Of a stretch of DNA of 64,000 nucleotides, positions 46,366 through 52,411 are shown in pieces; within the stretch, counting starts at the first letter, position 1; each line of letters starts with the position of its first letter. Below the pieces are notes generated by a model. That model was not told the origin of the DNA, searched no databases, and worked only from the letters and a program-made list of their open reading frames with translations. The position numbers and the translations under genes were made by a program. This DNA comes from Labrys sp. WJW. Lineage in GTDB: Bacteria; Pseudomonadota; Alphaproteobacteria; Rhizobiales; Labraceae. The stretch spans positions 1 through 64,000 of the forward strand of contig NZ_LYXZ01000033.1 of assembly GCF_001676615.1 (NCBI RefSeq), in the 5' to 3' direction.

Positions 46366-47712
46366 ATGCAGGACATGCAGTCCCCGCTCGCCTCCGCCCT
46401 CCTCGCCCGCATCCAAGCACGACAGGCCGTGATCGGCATCATTGGCCTCGGCTATGTCGGCCTGCCGCTCGCTATCGCCATTGCCGGTGCCGGTTTCAAA
46501 GTGCTGGGTTTCGACATCGATCTCAGGCGCGTGGCGGCCCTCAACCAGGGCGACGGGCTGATCAAGCACATCTCCAACGCGCCGATCCGCGAGGCCATCG
46601 CCAAGGGCCTGTTCGAGGCCACCGCCGATTTCGCCCGGCTCGACGAGCCGGATGCCATCCTCGTCTGCGTGCCGACGCCGCTGACGCGCCAGCGCGAGCC
46701 CGACATGTCCTATGTCGCCAACTCGACCGCCTCGATCGCGAAAAAGCTCCGGCGCGGCCAGCTCGTCATCCTGGAATCCTCGACCTGGCCCGGCACCACA
46801 GAGGAACTGATGAAGCCGGTGCTGGAGGCTGCCGGCCTCGTCTGCGGCCAGGATTTCTTCCTCGCCTTCTCGCCCGAGCGCGAGGATCCTGGCAATCCGG
46901 TTTACGGCACCCAGAACATTCCCAAGGTCGTCGGGGGCGACGGCGCCGACGCGCTCGCCTTGGCCAAGACCCTCTACGACGCCTTCGTGAGCGCCACCGT
47001 GCCGGTCTCCTCGCCGGCGGCGGCGGAGGCTGTCAAGCTCACCGAGAACATCTTCCGCTCGGTGAACATCGCCCTCGTCAACGAATTGAAGGTGATCTAC
47101 GACGCCATGGGGCTCGATGTCTGGGAAATCATCGAGGCCGCCAAGACTAAGCCCTTCGGCTACATGCCCTTCTATCCCGGCCCCGGGCTCGGCGGGCACT
47201 GCATCCCGATCGATCCCTTCTATCTGACCTGGAAGGCGCGGGAGTTCGACATCGCCACGCGCTTCATCGAGCTGGCCGGCCAGATCAACACCGCCATGCC
47301 CCGCCATGTCGTCGACCGGCTGGCGGAGGCGCTCGACAAGCGCTTCAAGCGCGGCCTCAACGGTGCCCGCGTCCTGCTGATCGGCATCGCCTACAAGAAG
47401 AACGTCGACGACACCCGGGAGAGCGCCTCGTTCAAGCTGATCGAGATCCTGGAGGAGCGCGGGGCGCAGGCCGATTTCCACGATCCCCATGCCCAGGTGA
47501 TCCCGAAGACGCGCGAGCATGCCGCCCTTGCCGGCCGCCGTTCGGTGGCACTCTCTCCCGAGATCCTTGCCGGCTACGACGCCGTGCTGGTCGCCACCGA
47601 CCATGACGGCATCGATTACGGCCTGGTCGCCAGTGCCGCCCGGCTGGTGGTCGACACCCGCAATGCCTGCGCCAAGGCCGGCGCCGACATGGCGAAGGTG
47701 GTCAAGGCGTAA
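46366..47712 (+). CDS. Nucleotide-sugar dehydrogenase (UDP-N-acetylglucosamine 6-dehydrogenase type)
   Basis: 448 residues. The NAD loop IGIIGLGYVGLPLAIAIAGA (23-42) is followed by CVPTPLTRQREPDMSYV, ESSTWPGTTEE, the SPEREDPGN segment and the catalytic LGGHCIPIDPFYLTWKAREF with Cys near 279. C-terminal GIAYKKNVDDTRESASFKLI closes the fold. The PGN and LGGHCIPIDP forms match the WbpA/TuaD-like UDP-GlcNAc branch, giving uronic-acid precursors for surface polysaccharide. ATG 46366 is chosen for family length; GTG 46291 would add 25 residues. Confidence 0.88.
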   Translation: MQDMQSPLASALLARIQARQAVIGIIGLGYVGLPLAIAIAGAGFKVLGFDIDLRRVAALNQGDGLIKHISNAPIREAIAKGLFEATADFARLDEPDAILVCVPTPLTRQREPDMSYVANSTASIAKKLRRGQLVILESSTWPGTTEELMKPVLEAAGLVCGQDFFLAFSPEREDPGNPVYGTQNIPKVVGGDGADALALAKTLYDAFVSATVPVSSPAAAEAVKLTENIFRSVNIALVNELKVIYDAMGLDVWEIIEAAKTKPFGYMPFYPGPGLGGHCIPIDPFYLTWKAREFDIATRFIELAGQINTAMPRHVVDRLAEALDKRFKRGLNGARVLLIGIAYKKNVDDTRESASFKLIEILEERGAQADFHDPHAQVIPKTREHAALAGRRSVALSPEILAGYDAVLVATDHDGIDYGLVASAARLVVDTRNACAKAGADMAKVVKA

Positions 47713-47725
47713 GGGGCCGGCGGCC

Positions 47726-47807
47726 GGTGTGCCGATCTCCAGATCGGCGTCCTTGGAAACGAGATGCTTGCTGGTGAGGAAAATGCCGATCTGGAGATCG
47801 GCACACC
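47726..47807. repeat. Double palindrome after the dehydrogenase gene
   Basis: A 23-bp arm at 47726-47748 beginning GGTGTGCCGATCTCC and its exact reverse complement at 47785-47807 flank 36 bp. Each arm also holds its own palindrome (GCCGATCT-CC-AGATCGGC and GCCGATCT-GG-AGATCGGC). It lies between convergent gene ends and may be a bidirectional terminator. The GGTGTGCCG core recurs in the hairpin at 6905-6932. Confidence 0.8.
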
Positions 47808-47868
47808 AATCCCACACTCATCTCCGCAAACTCAGTGTCCGTGAGCCGAGCGTTTGCCGTCCCGGGCA

Positions 47869-48168
47869 TCAATGCCCGATCATCCATTTGTGACGAGTGG
47901 AGGGGCCCTTCTTGCCGACCTTGCAGATTCCGCAGCCGCAACCGGCGAGGTGGGCCTTCTTCACCACTTTCGGCTCGGTACCGCTCTTTTCCGAACGGGT
48001 AAGCGCTCGGCGCAGCGTGCCGTTCATCAGGCTGAGCTGCGGGGCGGCGACGTCACGCTGGCCGGGCTCGCTGCAGGTCGGGCAGGCGCAGGCCTTGCCG
48101 GCATCCGCCATCGGCACCCATTCGTCGAAGGGACCGCAATCGTCACAGACATAGTTGTAAAGCGGCAT
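47869..48168 (-). CDS. fmdB: FmdB-family zinc-ribbon protein
   Basis: 99 residues. The N-terminal zinc ribbon is MPLYNYVCDDCGPFDEW with Cys8 and Cys11, and CACPTC supplies Cys29 and Cys32. A second Cys cluster CGCGICKVGKKG lies near the C terminus. FmdB-type proteins are regulators encoded beside formamidase/acetamidase genes (the Methylophilus fmdB precedent). ATG 48168 has GGAGAG. Third in line after fmdA and amiS, behind a GC hairpin. Confidence 0.88.
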   Translation of the reverse strand: MPLYNYVCDDCGPFDEWVPMADAGKACACPTCSEPGQRDVAAPQLSLMNGTLRRALTRSEKSGTEPKVVKKAHLAGCGCGICKVGKKGPSTRHKWMIGH

Positions 48169-48196
48169 GGTTCTCTCCAACCGATACGCGGAAGAT

Positions 48197-48218
48197 GCCG
48201 CGGGGCGTACCCCGCGGC
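48197..48218 (-). terminator. GC-rich hairpin between amiS and fmdB
   Basis: A perfect 9-bp stem GCCGCGGGG / CCCCGCGGC with a CGTA loop lies 4 bases after the amiS stop and 28 bases before the fmdB start. No U-tract follows; it could reduce read-through into fmdB or protect the upstream RNA 3' end. Confidence 0.6.
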
Positions 48219-48222
48219 AGGT

Positions 48223-48735
48223 TCACAGCTTGCCTTCCAGCAGCAGCAGGCCCGGGATCCAGCCGGTGACGATGCCGGACGCCACAGTCGCCAGCCCCGT
48301 CACCTTGAGGATCGGGCGCTTGAGCGCCAGCAGCAGGAAATACATGAACCAGAGCACGGCCCAGATCGCCCAGTTCAGGCCGAGCCAGGTATCGGTCAGG
48401 CTCTGAGCCGAGGTCAGGCCCTGGACGGCGATGGGCACGACAGTGACGGCCACGAACAGGCTGAACCAGCCCAGGCCCCGGCCGTCAACCGTCACCACCC
48501 GGTTGTAAGCGACCCACAGATAGGTGGTGGTGAACAACAGCGTCAGGGCCGCCGCCTTGATCGAGGCGGCATCGGCCTTGGCGCCGAAGGCCGAGGACAG
48601 GGCGACGCACAAGGTGACGAAGCCGGAGACCACGTTGATGACGACGATCTCCTTGTCGTCGATCCTGCCCATGAGCCACAAGCCGTTCAGGAACAGGACG
48701 GCACCCACGTAAAGCAATGCAAATCCGAGCAGCAT
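48223..48735 (-). CDS. amiS: AmiS/UreI-family amide or urea channel
   Basis: 170 residues, six membrane segments: MLLGFALLYVGAVLFLNGLW at the start, WVAYNRVVTVDGRGLGWFSL in the middle and LGLNWAIWAVLWFMYFLLLA later. The family includes the acid-activated urea channel UreI and the amide transporter AmiS. Placed downstream of formamidase, it most likely lets formamide, acetamide or urea across the inner membrane. About 86 bp separate it from fmdA, with a small GGCCGGA/TCCGGCC hairpin at 48765-48786. Confidence 0.9.
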   Translation of the reverse strand: MLLGFALLYVGAVLFLNGLWLMGRIDDKEIVVINVVSGFVTLCVALSSAFGAKADAASIKAAALTLLFTTTYLWVAYNRVVTVDGRGLGWFSLFVAVTVVPIAVQGLTSAQSLTDTWLGLNWAIWAVLWFMYFLLLALKRPILKVTGLATVASGIVTGWIPGLLLLEGKL

Positions 48736-48821
48736 GATCGCGTTTCCTCTACACGCAACGCGCCGGCCGGAGATGGCAGTCCGGCCGAGGCGCTGGTTTC
48801 ATGATGTGTGCGAGGCGATGA

Positions 48822-50048
48822 TCAGCTGGTCCTGGCGACGTCGGCACCCGAGACCTTCTTGGTCGGACCCGACGCGTTCGGATTGATGTCAAAGTCGAAG
48901 ATGGCCGTGGGAATGGCCAGCGTCGCGCAGACATTGGGGATGTCGACGATGCCGGCGATCCGCCCTTCCACCGGCGCCGTGCCCAGGATCGAGTAGGCCT
49001 GTTCGCCCGAATAGCCGAACTTCTTGAGATATTCGATGGCATTGAGGCAGGCGCGCCGATAGGCGACATGGGCATCGAGATAATATTGCTCGCCCGTATG
49101 CTCGTCGACCGAGATGCCCTCGAAGATGAGGTAGTCGTCGAAATGCGGGTCGATCGGGCTCGGCTTGAAGATGGGGTTGATGATGCCGTATTTGGCCATG
49201 CCGCCCTTGATGACATCGACGCTGATGTCGATCCAGCCGGCCATCTCGATGGCGCCGCAGAAGGTGATCTCGCCATCGCCCTGGGAGAAGTGGATATCTC
49301 CCATCGAAAGGCCGCCGCCCTTCACATAGACAGGGAAGTAGACCTTGGAACCTCGCGACAAGTTCTTGATGTCGCAATTGCCGCCATGCTCGCGCGGCGG
49401 CACCGTGCGCCAGGCTTCCGCAGCCGCCCTGTGGGCGGCATCGCCCGTCATCTGGCCCATCAGCGCCGTATCGCCGAACGGAAGTGCGGCGAGCGGCGGC
49501 ACGCGCTCGGGATCGGTCGCGACCAGTGCCGCCTCGCGCCGGTTGGCCTCGGCCAGCAGCTTGTGGTCGGGCAGGCAGCCGATCAGGCCGGGATGGATCA
49601 GCCCGGGATAGCGCACGCCGGGCACATGGCGCGAGGTGGTGTAGATGCCCTTGAAATCCCAGATCGACTTGGTGGCGTTGGGATAGTGCTCGGTGAGGAA
49701 GCCGCCGCCATTTTCCTTGGCGAACAGGCCGTTGAAGCCCCATTCCGAATCCGGCAGGGCGCCGATGTCGAGGATGTCGACGACCAGGAGGTCGCCGGGC
49801 TCGGCACCCTCGACCCCGAACGGGCCGGAGAGATAATGCACGCGGGTGAGGTTGACGTCGCGCACGTCGTTGGCGCTGTTGTTGTTGCCGATCTGGCCGC
49901 CGGTCCAGTCATAGCACTCGACGCGGAAGACATCGCCGGGCTTGAAGGTCTCGACCATCGGAATATCGGGATGCCAGCGATTATGGGTCTTGATCGCCTG
50001 GTCCTCGGGTGCCTTTTTCAGATCGACGGAGAATACGGTCTTGGGCAT
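48822..50048 (-). CDS. fmdA: Formamidase (FmdA_AmdA family)
   Basis: 408 residues, beginning MPKTVFSVDLKKAPEDQAIK. Family blocks include HNRWHPDIPMVETFKPGDVF, REHGGNCDIKNLSRGSKVYF, GDIHFSQGDGEITFCGAIEM and DPHFDDYLIFEGISVDEHTG. The enzyme hydrolyses formamide to formate and ammonia and belongs to the FmdA/AmdA hydrolases, distinct from AmiF nitrilase-type formamidases. ATG 50048 follows a GGAGG-rich leader. Divergent from the response regulator, which is a plausible controller. Confidence 0.95.
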   Translation of the reverse strand: MPKTVFSVDLKKAPEDQAIKTHNRWHPDIPMVETFKPGDVFRVECYDWTGGQIGNNNSANDVRDVNLTRVHYLSGPFGVEGAEPGDLLVVDILDIGALPDSEWGFNGLFAKENGGGFLTEHYPNATKSIWDFKGIYTTSRHVPGVRYPGLIHPGLIGCLPDHKLLAEANRREAALVATDPERVPPLAALPFGDTALMGQMTGDAAHRAAAEAWRTVPPREHGGNCDIKNLSRGSKVYFPVYVKGGGLSMGDIHFSQGDGEITFCGAIEMAGWIDISVDVIKGGMAKYGIINPIFKPSPIDPHFDDYLIFEGISVDEHTGEQYYLDAHVAYRRACLNAIEYLKKFGYSGEQAYSILGTAPVEGRIAGIVDIPNVCATLAIPTAIFDFDINPNASGPTKKVSGADVARTS

Positions 50049-50195
50049 CGGTTCCTCCTCCTGGGGCCGGCCTGCGGGGTACTCCGGGCCGAACCGTCAC
50101 GATGTTCTGTGCCCGCGCCGCAAGGGGCCGCCGGGCCGTTCGTGCAAAGGGAGCCTAGGCGGGCCCTGTAACCGCCATGAATCGTCCGACCACGG

Positions 50196-50215
50196 TTTGT
50201 GTAATTTTTTGTAAC
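50196..50215. promoter_or_regulatory. Candidate response-regulator direct repeat in the fmdA promoter region
   Basis: TTTGTGTAAT (50196-50205) and TTTTTGTAAC (50206-50215) are adjacent 10-mers matching at 8 positions; TGTAACCG also occurs at 50167-50174. OmpR-family regulators bind such tandem repeats with 10-11 bp period. It lies about 150 bp upstream of fmdA and 190 bp upstream of the regulator. Confidence 0.35.
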
Positions 50216-50256
50216 CGGAAAGGCCCGCGCTTCTGCGACAAGCATCCCGGTTTCAG

Positions 50257-50362
50257 GGGCGGACGGGACATCCGCGGTCCCAGCCGCATCGTTTCCCATG
50301 CAATTCCAGCAAGGTTCGCGCCGGAAATGTCGCGGCTGGGACCGCGGACGTCCCGTCCGCCC
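50257..50362. repeat. Inverted repeat, 31-bp arms, in the fmdA/regulator intergenic region
   Basis: 50257-50287 and 50332-50362 are inverted copies with one mismatch, around a 44-nt loop; the core reads GGGACCGCGGACGTCCCGTC. A related palindrome (GGGAGCGCGGACGTCCTCGT) is at 61891-61977, so this is a dispersed family. Here it lies in the leader of the response-regulator gene, not at gene ends. Confidence 0.75.
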
Positions 50363-50401
50363 ATCTCGACCCCGGCCAGCAATACGACTATCCTGCCCGC
50401 C

Positions 50402-51142
50402 ATGCCTGCAGCCGACACCAAGTCTCGCATCCTCGTCGTCGATGACGATCATCGGCTGTGCCGCTTTCTGGAGAAATTCCTGGCCAGCGAAGGCTATGCC
50501 ACCGCCAGCGCCAATGAGGGGCGGGCCATGCGCCGGGCCATGGCCGACGAGAGCTTCGACCTGGTGATCCTCGACCTGACCTTCCCCGCCGGGGAAGACG
50601 GCCTCAGCCTGGCGCGCGCCCTGCGCAGCCAATACGACCTGCCGGTGATCATGCTGTCCGGCAAGAACAGCACCATCGACAAGGTGGTCTGCCTGGAACT
50701 GGGTGCCGACGACTACATCACCAAGCCTTTCGAGCCGCGCGAATTGCTGGCCCGGGTCCGCACGGTGCTGCGCCGCTTCGCCCGCCGCATCAATCTACCC
50801 GAAACAGTGGAGCCTAACGCCTCGCCCGCCATTCGCTTCGCCGGCTGGCAGCTCGATCCCTCGCGCTACGAGCTCTCCTCACCAGAGGGCGAGCGCGTAC
50901 GCCTGACCAGCCAGGAGTTCCAGATCCTGTCGGCCCTGGTCGAACGACGCGGGCGCATCCTCTCGCGCGACCAGATCCTCGACATCGTCGCCAACCGCAG
51001 CTGGACGCCCTATGACCGCAGCATCGACGTGCTGATCGGCAAGATCCGCCGCAAGCTACGCGACGATGTGCGCGACGCCCAATATATCAAGACCATCCGT
51101 GGCATCGGCTACATGTTCTCGGCGGAGGCCCGGGGGGAGTAG
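50402..51142 (+). CDS. OmpR-family response regulator
   Basis: 246 residues. The receiver domain has acidic residues in LVVDDDHRL (13-15), the phospho-acceptor Asp58 (LVILDLTFPAGEDG) and YITKPFEP with the conserved Lys; the winged-helix output domain (about 140-240) has LTSQEFQILSALVERRGRIL and DRSIDVLIGKIRRKL. ATG 50402 marks the start; the frame above runs through the inverted repeat and is not used. It is divergent from fmdA and convergent with the receiver-kinase gene, and is the likely DNA-binding end of the sensor system encoded next. Confidence 0.93.
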   Translation: MPAADTKSRILVVDDDHRLCRFLEKFLASEGYATASANEGRAMRRAMADESFDLVILDLTFPAGEDGLSLARALRSQYDLPVIMLSGKNSTIDKVVCLELGADDYITKPFEPRELLARVRTVLRRFARRINLPETVEPNASPAIRFAGWQLDPSRYELSSPEGERVRLTSQEFQILSALVERRGRILSRDQILDIVANRSWTPYDRSIDVLIGKIRRKLRDDVRDAQYIKTIRGIGYMFSAEARGE

Positions 51143-51143
51143 G

Positions 51144-51201
51144 CCCCTCACCCCCCTGCCGGGACCCTTGCGGGAGAAGGTGGCGGCAGCCGGATGAGGG
51201 G
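51144..51201. repeat. Palindromic element between the convergent regulator and kinase genes
   Basis: CCCCTCA (51144-51150) pairs with TGAGGGG (51195-51201), and CCCTTGCGGGAGAAGGTGGC between them matches the element at 17989-18121. It is a shorter copy of the same family and occupies the whole gap between two convergent genes, so it may terminate both. Confidence 0.7.
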
Positions 51202-51205
51202 TTTC

Positions 51206-52411
51206 TCAACCTCCCTCCCACCTTGCCTGCGGCAGATAGAGATTGATCGTGGTACCCTCGCCCGGCGCGCTGACGATACCGAGGCGCCCGCCGGCCTGGC
51301 GCACGAAGGCATCGACCATGGCGAGGCCGAGGCCGTTGCCCTCCCCCGAGGGCTTGGTGCTGAACAAGGGTTCGAGAGCCCTGCGCCGGACCGCCAGCGG
51401 CATGCCCTGTCCCGTATCGGTCGCCGACAGCAGTACATAGGAGCCCGGCAGCAGCCCCGACGCCACGCGGGCATCTTCGGCCGTCACCAGGAGATTGCGA
51501 GCGGCAAAGACGAGGCGCCCGCCTTCGGGCATGGCGTCGCGGGCATTGAGAGCGAGATTGAGCAGGCTCGGCTCGAGCTGGCCGGTCGGAATCTCGACGG
51601 GATGGAGATCCTCCGTCACCTCGAGAACCACCGTCACCCTGTCGCCCAGCGTGCGGGCGAGAACCCGCATCAGGGGCGGCAGTTCCCTGCCGAGATCGAT
51701 GACCGCCGTCTCGTCCATGCGCCTGGCCCCGAAGCTGAGGAGGCGCGAGGCAAGCTCCGAGCCGGACCGCGCGGCGTCGAGCGCGTCGGCGACGAGTTCA
51801 TGCAGCTCCGGCTGGCCGTCCAGCCGTTCCTGCAGCCAGCGCAGGTTGGAATAGAGCACGGCCAGGATGTTGTTGAAGTCATGGGCGATGCCGCTGGCGA
51901 GCTGGCCCATCGCCTCCAGGCGCTGGGTCTGACGGAGGCGCTCGGCAATCCGGCCCTTCTCCTCCACCAGGCGGATGCGCTCGAAGCAGCGATCGAGCAG
52001 GGCCAGCAATTCCTCGGTGTAGAAGGGCTTGGAGAGGTAGTCATAGGCACCCGCCTTGAGGGCCTCCACCGCGGTCTCGATCGAGGCATAGGCCGTGACC
52101 ATCACGCAGACGAGATCGGGGCTGTGCTGGCGCAGGGTGCGGACGAGATCGACGCCATCGCCGAGGCCCAGGCGGACGTCGACCAGCGCCACGGCGATAC
52201 GCTCGCGGCCGAGCATATCGAGGGCCGCCGCCGGGTCATGGGCAATCGGGGTGTGGTAGCCTTCCAGGCGCAGCAGGCCGGCGAGGCTGGAGGCGAAATC
52301 GACGTCGTCGTCGACGATCAGCACGCAGCGCGTTTCGGCCTCCTCGCCCCCGGGAGAAGTTCCCGACGCGCCGATGATGTCCGCCGGCAGTTCGCTGTCT
52401 TCGTCCTTCAT
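51206..52411 (-). CDS. Receiver-histidine kinase (REC-HisKA-HATPase)
   Basis: 401 residues. An N-terminal receiver domain (about 28-145) has LIVDDDVDF, Asp78 (ALVDVRLGLGDG) and YLSKPF. A coiled linker leads to the phospho-accepting helix LASGIAHDFNNILAVL with His177, and the ATPase domain has LNLALNARDAMPEGG, DTGQGM and GNGLGLAMV. No membrane or sensor domain of its own: the receiver is the input. Its start overlaps the upstream transporter-kinase stop by 4 bp, so it probably takes phosphate from that sensor and relays or modulates the signal. Confidence 0.92.
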   Translation of the reverse strand: MKDEDSELPADIIGASGTSPGGEEAETRCVLIVDDDVDFASSLAGLLRLEGYHTPIAHDPAAALDMLGRERIAVALVDVRLGLGDGVDLVRTLRQHSPDLVCVMVTAYASIETAVEALKAGAYDYLSKPFYTEELLALLDRCFERIRLVEEKGRIAERLRQTQRLEAMGQLASGIAHDFNNILAVLYSNLRWLQERLDGQPELHELVADALDAARSGSELASRLLSFGARRMDETAVIDLGRELPPLMRVLARTLGDRVTVVLEVTEDLHPVEIPTGQLEPSLLNLALNARDAMPEGGRLVFAARNLLVTAEDARVASGLLPGSYVLLSATDTGQGMPLAVRRRALEPLFSTKPSGEGNGLGLAMVDAFVRQAGGRLGIVSAPGEGTTINLYLPQARWEGG

